From contig NC_051850.1 of assembly GCF_905115235.1 (NCBI RefSeq), positions 25,483,010 through 25,547,009 on the forward strand: DNA of 64,000 bases, given 5' to 3'. A program made the translations under genes and the position numbers. Positions within the stretch are counted from its first letter, which is position 1, and each line of letters starts with the position of its first letter. Of this stretch, positions 54,772 through 64,000 are shown one piece after another. The notes below the pieces were generated by a model that did not search any database, was not told the DNA's origin, and was given only the letters and a program-made list of their open reading frames with translations. This DNA is from Hermetia illucens (Eukaryota > Arthropoda > Insecta > Diptera > Stratiomyidae).

Positions 54772-55537
54772 ATGGTAGGAAAGCTTGGGATAGTCAAATA
54801 GGATCTTTGGTAAATATTTCCCGTTTGTTTCTTTGCAGAAATTCCTTGCTTTAGCTCTCGCCCTTCTCGGTGCGGCTTCCGCCTCTTACGTTGCCCCAGT
54901 CGGAGGTTACAGTTCATGGGGACATGCCGCCACTGTTGCTCCATTCGCTGCTGGTGGTTGGGGACATGCCGTTACCCCAGTTGCTAGTGGTTACCATGCT
55001 GCCCCATATGCTGCTGCTGCCTACCATGCTCCTGTGACTGCTGCCCCATATGCTGCTGCTGCCTACCACGCTCCTGTGACTGCTGCCCCATATGCTGCTG
55101 CTGCCTACCATGCTCCAGTAACTGCCGCCCCATATGCTGCTGCTGCCTACCATGCCCCAGCTGTAACTTCCGCCCCAATTGCTTACCAAGCTCCAGTTGT
55201 AACTGCTGCCCCATATGCTGCTGGTGCCTACCACGCTGCCGCCCCATATGCTGCTGCTGCCTACCATGCTCCAGTAAATGCTGCCCCTTATGCTGCTGCC
55301 TACCATGCTCCAGCAGTGACTGCTGCCCCAATTGTCAGTGCCTACCAGGCTCCTGCTGTGACCGCTGCCCCAATTGTTAGTGCCTACAGTGCTGCTCCAG
55401 TTGCCTATGGACATGGATACGCCGCTCCAGCCGTCGCTGCCTATGGACACGGATATGCTGGTTACGGTCACGCATATGCCGCTCCAGCTTGGGGATATGG
55501 TGGTTTGTGGAAGAAGAAGAAGGCTGCTGCTGCTTAA
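54772..55537 (+). CDS. Small secreted Ala/Tyr/His/Pro-rich repeat protein, cuticle-like (gene 6 of 6)
   Basis: ATG alone at 54772-54774, intron 54775-54838 (64 bp, ending GCAG), coding exon 54839-55537, 233 residues, the longest member. Signal peptide MKFLALALALLGAASA. After SYVAPVGGYSSWGHAATVAP comes a tandem array of a 14-residue unit, AYHAPVTAAPYAAA, encoded by 42-bp DNA repeats at about 55000-55170 with degenerate units to 55330. Then come YSAAPVAYGHGYAAPAVAAY and AAPAWGYGGLWKKKKAAAA. It shares start, intron position, promoter and tail with the other five. AATAAA at 55561-55566. The AAP/YHAP repeats resemble insect cuticular proteins; a structural extracellular role is likely but not shown. 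A longer antisense open frame exists over the same region and is an artefact of codon bias. Confidence 0.94.
54999..55330 (+). repeat. 42-bp tandem repeats inside gene 6
   Basis: Units built on CCATATGCTGCTGCTGCCTA followed by CCATGCTCCTGTGACTGCTG. Three to four near-identical copies at 55000-55170, then degraded ones with a shifted phase, all in frame with the protein. Confidence 0.85.
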
Positions 55538-55560
55538 GTTGTGATTGATCTGGTTAATGA

Positions 55561-55566
55561 AATAAA
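55561..55566 (+). terminator. Poly(A) signal of gene 6
   Basis: AATAAA 24 nt after the stop codon, again within AATAAAATAAGTA. Confidence 0.75.
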
Positions 55567-55779
55567 ATAAGTACCATATAAATCCACAGATTTGTATTTC
55601 TAAGTATAATGATTCTGAAATTAGTATGAACCTGCGAATGGAGCATTTATTTGTCAACAAGAGTGGGTTGAGGGTACTAACAGGAGAGGTATCTTCCAAG
55701 AGGATTCATTGAATCTCCTTTGGTTCTGTTTGGCACTGAACCTTTCATGTCTACTGAATGATACTGGAGGGCATAGTTT
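55567..55779. other. 3' flank of gene 6
   Basis: No shared block with the 3' flanks of genes 4 and 5 beyond the poly(A) region; nothing else recognised. Confidence 0.4.
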
Positions 55780-56440
55780 TGCAATCACATACGGCCTAGG
55801 TGCTAAGTCCGAACTAATACATTTAGATGAATTTAGATGACGTCAACTTATATGCCAATACTGGTGCCCATCTCAGAATTTTGTTACCAGTAGTACACAT
55901 GTTCAGCCGTGATATTCGGATGTATGCCAAGCTTCTAATTTAAGCCATTCGCAAAGGTCATCACGAATCAGAAGTCTGACATACCATGGTGACCTCCACA
56001 TCACCCGTGACTAAGACAGGAGTTATGCAAGAAACCCATACCCGATCTGAAAAGTGCCCTGCTGTCCGAACTCCTGCGACGCGTGAAGCTAACGCTGAAC
56101 CCGTTCATTTCGAAAAAGAATAAAATAATAACACTGAATATTTTTCCTATCCTTTCACTGGCTTACGCATTCGAAATATTTCCGTAGTCAAAGACCGATC
56201 TGGGAAACCTTCAGCAACGGATACGGACAGATAAGTCCAAATTCCGAATGCACCACTCAAATTCTGCCGTGGAGTGGATGAATCTGCCTCGTGTCATCGG
56301 AGGCAGGGGCGTGATTAACATTTCGGCTCGATATTGTGGGGAGTTCTCGACGGACTTTGCCATTAACCAACTACCGGCCACCACCACCAGAGAATCTGTA
56401 TACCTTAAGTAGTTAGGATCATCCGAGCCTAAATGCTTAC
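55780..56440 (+). mobile_element. LINE RT C-terminal fragment, clade uncertain
   Basis: Plus strand: DVNLYANTGAHLRILL near 55842-55888 (after the catalytic DD), FSRDIRMYAKLLI near 55902-55940, ISKKNKIITLNIFPILSLAY near 56108-56165, and KFRMHHSNSAVEWMNLPRVI then GGRGVINISARYCGEF near 56240-56345. Known LINEs have the order LYA..., FSxDIxMxFGxDKC..., AINxxAxPVLxYSFG..., KxRxHHPxSxxxRxxLPRxxGGRG. This is a LINE family different from all others in the window; I am not sure of its clade. Several frame breaks. Confidence 0.65.
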
Positions 56441-56479
56441 CATTTAGAGCTAGTACTAACTAAAATCTGGCATCCGACG

Positions 56480-57700
56480 AGATTGTGAAAAGAAATAATA
56501 TATCTAGGGAGTTGCATTGCTCCCCCTTAACGGTTACAGTATACCTATTAACTACAGTATGTCAATCAAGCTACTAACCAATAGCAATTTTGAGATGCTA
56601 CTTATTTTTAGGTGTTTCAGCCTAGTATCTGGTATCGAATATACTCCCAAGTGCCTTAAGCTAATTTGCACAAATTTTAGACATTATCCCAGAATATGTA
56701 GAGAGGTTTCATTACCCATTTTGTGCAGATATCTCTAGGCGGCAATTTAGTCGATAATAACCAATGAATATTAAAACTATGATCTTAAGGCCCTCCTGAT
56801 TGGTTTTGTGTCCCCTAATGACCACCCTAGACAATTCTTGGGAAGTTTGCCAAGTATAGTTCCATGAATTGTTAATCTTCACTCATATTCATGAACAATT
56901 TTACTATTCCAGAAAATCTTCTTGGTCTATGAAACGGCATTCCTGCTCTCTTCCTGGTCAGTTCATTTGCTGCTTCATTGCCCTTTAACCCAATACGGCC
57001 TAGAAGTCACAGTATCCACCACGTCAGCTTGTCCCCTAATAACCGCCCTGGACCATTCTTTTGAAGTATGTCAAGTGTAGTTCCCTGAATTGTTAATTTT
57101 CACTCCATAGCGTCATATTCATGAACACATTTACGACTTCAGAGAAGGTTTTTGGTCTCACCTAATACGGACAAGACCCCCAGTAACTCCCACGTCAGTT
57201 AAGAGTTCACTTGATTGGACTTAGCAACCTTGATAGCCACCTTGCGGTCGGTCACAATCGCAATGCCTTATAGCACCTATCTATGACGTATATTTCGTCC
57301 TAAAATATATTGGTGTGCTTACCTGTTAGTTCAAAATACGTATTTCTTGAATCCCTTGCTACTAGAAACCTGTCAATGTATCAGGTAATCAGTGTCTAGT
57401 TTGGACCTGTCCGAGTTTGCCCTGTTGCTCGGCGTGGTATTCTTGGGGTCTGCAGTTCGGAAAACCGCTTTGCAGGTACCCCCAAGCATTCTAAAGACTG
57501 TCCCCCTTGCCTGCATCTGTTCGTAAAGATGAAGGACTGCCGGGGATGCTTCCCAATTCAGGGAACTATACTTAACATACATATATAACGGAGTATGTTT
57601 GAGGTGCATTCCCAATTCTTCGCCGCTATAATCCTGTAAATTATTTAAGCCTTTGTAGTTTTCCAACATATACTATTCCCAAGATGGATCTTCCAGATTA
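56480..57700 (-). mobile_element. LINE RNase H and C-terminal fragment, with internal duplication
   Basis: Minus strand: SDRSKLD near 57415-57395 (TDGSK-type RNase H start), VTDRKVAIKVAKSNQVNS near 57260-57210, GLKGNEAANELTRKRAGMPF near 56995-56935 (GxxGNExAD-type), and a C-terminal ETSLYIL segment near 56715-56690. It resembles the RNase H family at 1695-2880. A block is duplicated inside it (56810-56938 and 57031-57158). Confidence 0.6.
56810..57158. repeat. Two diverged direct repeats of about 128 bp, 221 bp apart
   Basis: GTCCCCTAATGACCACCCTA (56810) and GTCCCCTAATAACCGCCCTG (57031) start two copies that both run to ...TTGGTCT at 56938 and 57158. They sit inside the RNase H LINE fragment. 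Confidence 0.8.
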
Positions 57701-57821
57701 GTTTTTGGTCCAAAGTAATTTTGAAGTATTTAGCTCTGTTCCTCGTTAAACTTGCATTCCATGTAGTCAAACTGGTGTTTCAATATCGACTAGACTTATT
57801 GCTCGGGGCATTCAATGTTTG

Positions 57822-58101
57822 TGTCCAGATGGCTCAAGTTGTTAGAGCGCTGGGCTGTCGTAGCGGAAGGTCGAGGCTCAAATCTTACTTGTGACAAAAG
57901 GACTTGTTATCTTGACTGGATGTCGAATACCAATCGATTCAACTGTGAAGGAGTACCTGAGTAAAATCAGGGTAATAACCTCGGGCGAGCGTAATGCTGA
58001 CCACATTGCCTCTTACAGTGTACTATAATGTACCGTTACGGTCTTGAATGAAGTGCTCTAACACGCTTCAAGGCCCTGATAAATGATTATTATTATTATT
58101 T
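57822..58101 (+). mobile_element. tRNA-derived SINE, well preserved
   Basis: tRNA-like head with A box TGGCTCAAGTT (57830-57840) and B box GGCTCAAATC (57875-57884), then the body (AAGGAGTACCTGAGTAAAAT, CAGGGTAATAACCTCGGGCG, ACATTGCCTCTTACAGTGTA, GTACCGTTACGGTCTTGAAT, CACGCTTCAAGGCCCTGA) and a 3' ATT microsatellite at 58084-58101. The ordered blocks match the minus-strand SINE at 5788-6045. No coding capacity. Confidence 0.82.
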
Positions 58102-58299
58102 CGTGTTTGCCTGAAAGAGAGCATTGTTCATTCCCCCTGGGGGGTAAGAGGCTTGAGCTGATTAGGAAAGGAAAGGAAACCTGAGCTACCGTTTGGATAC
58201 CGATCCCTTTATATGCTTGACATGGTCGGGGCTCATCTGGAGTTGATTCACTGAAGCGCCACATGCTGCTGGGTGCTTGCCTTCAACACAGTTTTGTTT
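58102..58299. other. Short spacer
   Basis: Nothing recognised between the SINE tail and the LINE. Confidence 0.35.
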
Positions 58300-59640
58300 T
58301 AGAGTAGCGAAATCTTCGGTGCATGTTATCATGCAAGTCGTCATCAAGCTGAGGCACGCAACCGCCGATCTCGAAGGGTGGTAATCCCCGTAACTCTTGA
58401 TGTCAGAAATGCTTTAATTCCATTCATTCTAGGGACACCAAACAAATCATCCCATGACGACTTATCACTTGTGGATATTGAGCGATTATCTAAGAAATCG
58501 CTCCTTGCTTTATGAGATACTAGAGGTCAGAGGATCTTCATCGTCACGTCAGGGTTAGCGCAGGAATCCAGCGATCTCTGGAAAGCTTCTTACGGTACTC
58601 TACTTAGACTCAACATACTAGAAAAGTCGCAGTCGTACCTGTTGAAGACGCGAAAATTGATAACCTGAAATTAACGCTCGATTTAAGACAAGCTGTGTCG
58701 AGCAAATTAAAGCAGCAACGGTCAAAGCTGCAACTGGAGTTTCCTTCTTAATTAGCGGACCTACATTTTGCAGGTGTCATCTGCTTATAAGTGCAATGCA
58801 CGCGGTTCCGCCGTGGAGGTCTGAGCTGATGCTCTGGATCGCATCTGCCTATCGTGCTATCCGAAACAGTCACATAACATAACGGTGATCGCGGTAGTGA
58901 TTCTCGTTACCCTCCTTGCCAAGAAGCGAAAGGCAATGTACACAGCCGAAGGGAGGTGGCTGCTCATGAAGGACGGTAAAAAAATCTTAATGAGTGGCAA
59001 TTCTCTTAGCAAAAGGAGTCAATACGCTAATGGACTGGACGGTTCATGGACAACTTAAGTACGTGGCTGAATCAAAGCGCAGCCCCCTGACCTCTGAATT
59101 TCGCGACGATGTTGCGCCGACTATACTTTTTTTCTTGTGGAACGTGAGATAGGATTCGTCAGCAGCTTTATGCAGATACAGGGGAGCTCTGCCCAGAAAA
59201 CACTGTCAGAGAGATGCCGAGGGGTGCTGACAGACGGAATCGTGTTGCGTATTATGTTCGGGTTCGAATAGATAGAGCTGGCTCAGTTCCTTGAACTAAC
59301 AGTTCATTTCGTCCTCCCCCAACCCCGCTCCATTGATGATAGTAATTTCCTGGCTTGAAGGCTTCCTAAACCGGGAGGTTGGAATGCTAACTCGACGTAA
59401 TGGGACAAACGATTCCTGACTAGGGCCTCGACTTGGGAGTCTGTGGATAATAGTATTCACCTATGCTACCCATAAAACAGAAAAACATCGTATGTAGTCT
59501 CATGGCTCTCAGGGAATCAAGCTTGCACTTTGAGGTGAATGGTACTATGGCGACCTTAACCGGATTGACATGCAGCGTGACTTTCTTGGCAATGTTACTT
59601 CTGCATCCAATTTGGAGTCTACCACATTAGATGTTCTGAA
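58300..59640 (+). mobile_element. R1/LOA-like LINE (family C), RT to 3' end
   Basis: Plus strand: MQVVIKLRHATADLEG near 58330-58380, VIPVTLDVRNAL-type near 58385-58420, LSKKSLLAL near 58490-58515, thumb near 58690-58770, EWQFS and WTGRFMDNLSTWLNQ near 59025-59070, and a 3' untranslated region whose block AATTTCCTGGCTTGAAGGCT (59342) matches the minus-strand copy near 24100. Many stops. Confidence 0.68.
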
Positions 59641-61925
59641 CCACATTCCAATATTTGTTAACTCTTCATCAATTCAGTTCAATAACTACTATTATCCATA
59701 TTGGCGGTGAAATTACCTCGCTCTGTGGGCAACATTGGGTAGAATTCTTGAGAATATAATTAACTCTTGCGGGTAACGCTGTACTGTAGTACTGTACTAC
59801 TTTTCTACTCACAACATCCTGGTTACCGAGAAGGCCAGAATGTTCACCACTCCTTTGCAAATTAGGACATTTCTTATTTTTGCATACGATATGTTTCTTT
59901 TGAATTCCAAAAACGCGCATAGGCATATTTCTTTGGTTTCTGTAGTGACACTTGATACGTACTTTGGCTGATACAGGGAAGTTTCGGTTGACCTTCCTAT
60001 CAGGTGAGCAACATGTATACCACATTAGAAAGTTAGTCTAAGATTTCCTCCAATGTCCGATTGTTCTTTTTCAGACAGGCAGAGGACATTGCATTACCCT
60101 TGGCGTTAGTTTCAGTAGTTATTACAATCCTTTCACAGAATTTTGTGCAATTTTTGGGATCAGATTCCTGTATGTTGTCAGTCCGTTTTAGTACCTTGGT
60201 CAGTCACCGGTTTGTTTCGCTCGGTTGAAGAGTTCTGTTTTTCTGCTGTCACATAATGGAATTACGTTTAAACCAAGTGTCCCTACCTTATATTCCTACC
60301 TCCTCTTTCCTTTGAAGTATGACATTAAACGCGTGAGTCTCTGGAATGCAGTCTTTACGGAGGCTGACATGACTTTCAAAATTTTTGTTTGGCTTGATTT
60401 TTCTTTATTCATGGAGCGAAAAACTGGTGGCTGCGATCTTAGGTGCCTGCCTGTGATCTCCAATATCTCAATTCCAGTCATGTTTTTGGAATGACGCAGG
60501 CAAGACTATTATTTTTCTGAATGTCATTAAACTTTCGCTCCTTTCTACGAAAACTGAAGTGGTTGATAAGTGATGAACCAAGATACTAAGAACCAAGAGC
60601 TAAGATAGTTGCCTGAAGTTATATACAGCCATCTCCCAATCTATTCTCAATTGGTTTCTGGATACCTTTCTGATTTTTGAACATTTCGGTTATTAGATTA
60701 TATTTACTGAAATTTATGTAAAACGACATGCTTTAGGTTTTATCTTTCCAGAAGGATCTTAAAATGCTACTTTTTTGATAAGCTCGTCCAGTATGACTCC
60801 CTCAATCCCTAACCGATAGTAAGGTTTTCATCCATGGAGTGGCGTTTATAGGTAGCTCATATGTTGATTTGTTGTCTTTTGTTCTAATATGGCTCGGAGC
60901 CCAGATTGTAGAGACTTTATTGTACATATAACATACATATATGTATATGAGAGCCATTATCCCCTAAGTGAGGCGTAGCGCGGCAAAGAACCACATCATT
61001 GGCGAATACTGGCTACACGCTTCCCAAGGTTTTCTATTTGTTCCTAGAGACAATCCGCTCGTGGGGATAGTAGATTCCGGTATATGCAAAAGCCTGCAAT
61101 GGAGTTGTCGGCCCCTCCTAAAACATAACCCAACTACTTCCACTTCAGGAGGAGTGTGATGACCTATCCTTTTGAGAATCTCGGTTCTTGTTCTTCTCAA
61201 TATTCACAACTACTTCACCAAAGTTGATAATTCGGTGGGAGATCAAACAGAGGTATGTAAGGACGATTCAGCATTAAGAACATCAACTGATAACTAGTAC
61301 GATCGGCGGAATATAGCCTCATCGCACTCCGCTTTTGACTTAGAATTCCTCAGATATTTTACTCAGCGTCATATGTTGCTCTGGCAACATCCGGCAAAGC
61401 AGAGATGTGTTCTGTGGATATTGCTCCAAAGTGATCTGCGGAAGCCAGCCTGCTCTGCATCTAACAATGTTACGCCGCAATACCTCTCCAATTGTCACAC
61501 TCATAAAGGACCCATTTTTCTGGATCTTTATGATCATACCTTTTTCCACTCACTGCGAAAGATATCAAATTATCAGAATTTGCGGATGAGTGGAACTGGA
61601 ACAGCAGCAATTGCAGGGAACAGCTCAACAGGAAAACCGTCCGTGTTCACATGTTACGCTAACTAATCATTTTGCACTCAAATTATTACACTATCCTTCA
61701 AACGCCTCTCCTGGGGTGCATCCAGTTGCCCATAGAAAGTCTGTATCTGCATGGTTTTGCAAACAAATCCAGTCCAAATAAGAGAAGAAGGTGGGATCAG
61801 CGTCATCCACCACCACGTCGCAAAACATACAACCAAGGGATCGTGTTTTGCTAATTTTAATTAGGTTGAACCAGTGATGAAGAACGGCGACCATTCTTCA
61901 CGATCAACCTCCTCTCCTGGATCCT
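59641..61925. other. Unassigned region
   Basis: About 2.3 kb. A 118-codon minus-strand frame (59669-60025) has scattered Cys/His pairs (IKCHYRNQ, HIVCKNKKCPN) that could be a decayed LINE ORF1 zinc-knuckle region, but I cannot confirm it. Frames at 60225-60494 (+), 60964-61200 (-) and 61373-61666 (+) show no recognised domain. Confidence 0.35.
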
Positions 61926-62520
61926 TTGAGGTTACGAGTAGTGCCGGCTATGAGGCTATACGGTAGGCAAATGCCACCCGGAAAGCTTTCTGCCTTTCGT
62001 GGGAATTTCGCCGCGGAATCGAACAAAGGTCTTACTTTAGTTGGATTAATGAGCAGACCTGACAGCTTTCCTTCTTTCCTTACTTTTCCCTTTGTTACTC
62101 TATCATTCCTAATCGCCTTGACTTTGACAGCTTTCTATCGGCATCCTTTTCTCAATTTCATTTGGATGGAGTATCTCCCAGATGCACCTTCCACCCTCAA
62201 AGTTTTCCCCAGTTCGCTCTGCAGCCCACTATCTGCTGTCCGTTGGGGGCTGACAGTGTCTCCAACGGCTACTTCTGCTGTTTACCCGTCTCCTGCTGTT
62301 ATCCTTTCTCCCCTGTAGAAATGTGGTTCATTCATTTTTCCACTTCAATCAGCCTGTTCTCATACATTTGTGAACGTTTTTTTCCGGGAGGGAGTTACAG
62401 ACCTCATGCTGTTCATCGCTATCACTGGAATTTCTCAGTAATTTTCCCCTCACTAAATCCTTAATGAATTGAATCTATAGATAGAAGAACTGGCCTAATT
62501 GTTTGGAATTTTTTTTGCCT
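61926..62520. other. Pyrimidine-rich open region, unassigned
   Basis: An open plus-strand frame at 61926-62318 (130 codons) is hydrophobic in parts but shows no coherent domain. The minus strand is Arg/Ser-rich and may be a decayed LINE ORF1. Undecided. Confidence 0.3.
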
Positions 62521-62571
62521 AAGCAATTTCCATTGGGCAGGACATCCAGTCCTGCCCAATGGAAATTGCTT
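62521..62571. repeat. Perfect 23-bp hairpin with a 5-nt loop
   Basis: Arms 62521-62543 (starts AAGCAATTTCCATTGGGC) and 62549-62571, exact reverse complements; loop ATCCA at 62544-62548. The pairing stops abruptly at both ends. Confidence 0.95.
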
Positions 62572-63109
62572 TCGCTATTAGCAACGTGATTTAAGTTCTC
62601 GTTGGTTGATCACAAGCCATTCTTCTGAGTATAATTCTACCTACAACTCTTGGAACGCATCCTTTGCGCGTAGCATTGATTTAGACGGAATATCGACATC
62701 GCCTTTTCTTGCTACCCACTTTATGACTTTTACCGGAAAAATAGTTCTGGTGTCCGTTAAAGTCCCCGTGGTGAAAATTCACTGCTTATTCTAATTCAAA
62801 TAATAAAGCCAAACGATCGGATATGGAAGCATGAAGCAAGGTTCTATCAGCTCTACTCGAGTTTTCTATTGACACGCGCGCCTTTGTGCAAGCTAGGCTC
62901 CGAAATGTGGTGAGTAATTACTTTATTAAAATGCTCACGGTTATCTATCAACTTGTGATTCAACTTTATTTTAAACTTGTAATAAGTTGCATACAGGACT
63001 CCAAAGTCCCACCAGAAATTACTTAATAGGTGATCATTTATTGGTCACCTTACGCCTTTGCAACAGCGATTTGATTAATTATTGTCTCTGAAATATGAGT
63101 GATGAGTGA
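62572..63109. other. Unassigned spacer
   Basis: No gene or repeat recognised. Confidence 0.4.
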
Positions 63110-64000
63110 ACTGACAACCGCATTCTTGACAGCCGTATTTACAAATCTACTTAACTGTTGACGAAGTACATGCTGCGCAAGAAACACCTTGAAAAACATC
63201 ACCCCCTTTGCATTCCTGGATCTGGAGAACTTATCTGGTATGCCCTCGACAGTGAAGTATGGCCGGTGTATCAAAACCACTTCATGTATCTGCGGTGTCC
63301 ATCAAGGAAGTGCCTTCTCAACACTCCTCTTTGTTCCGATTATTTGCACCGTCACAGCAGATATCCAACATCCAGCGCCACATACCTGCTTTATGTAGAT
63401 GATGTTTTCTTGGCTGATTTCGAGCAACTTGTCCAAAAATAAAATGATCGCCTCATTCATCACGATCTCAGATCGAATCTAAATAAAACTAAATTTTTGA
63501 CGACTGATCCTAATGATACACACGCCATCGCTGTAAGTAGCAGCGACCCACGTAGAACTGAGCGATTTACAAATATTGGGCCAATGCTATCAGCAAAACT
63601 GCCTTATGAAATTTTTTCACGCATTAGCGCAACCTGGATGAAGTGGCGGTCCACGACTGGTGTTCTTTGTAATCGACGTATCAACAGACGTTTGAAATCT
63701 AAAATTTACCGGAATATCGTCCGCCCCTTGTGGTTCTGAGTGTTGGCCTATAACTATAAAGGACAATGTACGACGCCTTGCGGTGATGGAGATGCGGATG
63801 TTGCGTTGGACTAGCGTGGTAACATGCCTTGATCACATTCAAAATGAGGACATCCGCGATCTATATGGGGTTATACGGATCGTGGAAAAGTTACCAAAGA
63901 GGCATCTTCGATAGTATGGTCACATGATTCGCGCTAATGGAATTCACTTACCAAGTTTGGTCTGAAAATCGAAGTCGATGGTAAACGACCAAAAGGACCG
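63110..64000 (+). mobile_element. RTE-clade LINE fragment, runs off the right edge
   Basis: Plus strand: LDSRIYKST near 63125, GELIWYALDSEVWPVYQ near 63220-63275, the catalytic region ATYLLYVDDVFLADFEQLVQ near 63380-63438, DPNDTHAIAVSSSDPRRTER near 63503-63565, and ISATWMKWRSTTGVLCNRRI then NRRLKSKIYRNIVRP near 63620-63725, MEMRMLRWTS-type near 63788-63820. The YVDD box is kept, but frames shift several times. It is the same family as 1-1530 (shared RLKSKI, VLC and GELIWYAL-type blocks) and better preserved. Confidence 0.82.

Noticed and set aside
54914-55699. 261-codon minus-strand open frame over gene 6
   Set aside because: It is the antisense of GCT/GCC/CCA-rich repeat codons, which avoid stops on the other strand. 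The plus strand has promoter, splice sites, signal peptide and poly(A) signal.
59669-60025. Cys/His-containing frame as a zinc-finger gene
   Set aside because: Spacing does not fit a classical finger, and a decayed LINE ORF1 is as likely. Left unassigned.

Overview
The window looks like a stretch of an insect genome, most likely a fly or mosquito relative (Diptera). Short phase-0 introns of 62-64 bp, TATAAAAG boxes about 30 bp before TCATTC-type initiators, AATAAA poly(A) signals, and a load of R1-, LOA-, RTE- and Jockey/CR1-like LINEs all point that way. I cannot name a species. It is an accessory, repeat-rich region: roughly half is recognisable retrotransposon debris, and the only convincing host genes belong to one small family.

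Host genes. Six related genes encode small secreted low-complexity proteins: 6496-7160 (-), 27932-28335 (-), 38998-39396 (-), 40221-40619 (+), 46903-47302 (+) and 54772-55537 (+). Each has a first coding exon holding only the start codon, a 62-64 bp intron right after ATG, a 16-residue signal peptide, a body of Ala-Ala-Pro, Tyr-His and Gly-His-Gly modules, and a conserved lysine tail (WGYGGLWKKK-type). The body resembles insect cuticular proteins of the Ala-Ala-Pro type, but I do not recognise a named family. Three genes (38998, 40221, 46903) are almost identical. Two of them sit head to head as an inverted duplication, with coding exons far more alike than their introns and flanks, which suggests gene conversion.

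Mobile DNA, left to right: RTE fragment (1-1530, -); RNase H-type LINE end (1695-2880, +); RTE endonuclease scrap (3290-3580, -); R1-like LINE (3590-5475, +); tRNA-derived SINE (5788-6045, -); possible SINE head (8225-8420, +); nearly complete Jockey/CR1-like LINE (9790-13417, +); R1-like LINE with internal deletion (15190-16960, +); inverted pair of an undescribed-looking short repeat, 'repeat R' (17478-18976); Ty3/gypsy fossil (19190-20690, -); two oppositely oriented halves of an R1/LOA-like LINE (22710-25640) meeting near a perfect hairpin; BEL/Pao fossil (26090-27560, -); R1-like LINE with a 368-codon open RT frame (29565-31345, -); LOA-like LINE (31460-34635, +) running tail to tail into an RTE LINE (34637-37690, -). 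Then, between and after the later host genes: R1/LOA-like LINE with CCHC ORF1 (41270-43900, -), RTE/CR1-like RT scraps, a mariner remnant (44510-44789), RNase H LINE ends (45540-46430 and 56480-57700), a LINE of uncertain clade (55780-56440), a second SINE (57822-58101), another R1/LOA copy (58300-59640) and an RTE copy leaving the window (63110-64000).

There are no rRNA genes, convincing tRNA genes, CRISPR arrays or operons. The most interesting signals are the six-gene secreted family and its conversion-like evolution, repeat R (at least seven copies, with a terminal hairpin), the SINE family whose 3' end may match the RTE LINE tail, and a perfect 23-bp hairpin at 62521-62571. All alignments were done by eye; clade names for LINEs are best guesses.
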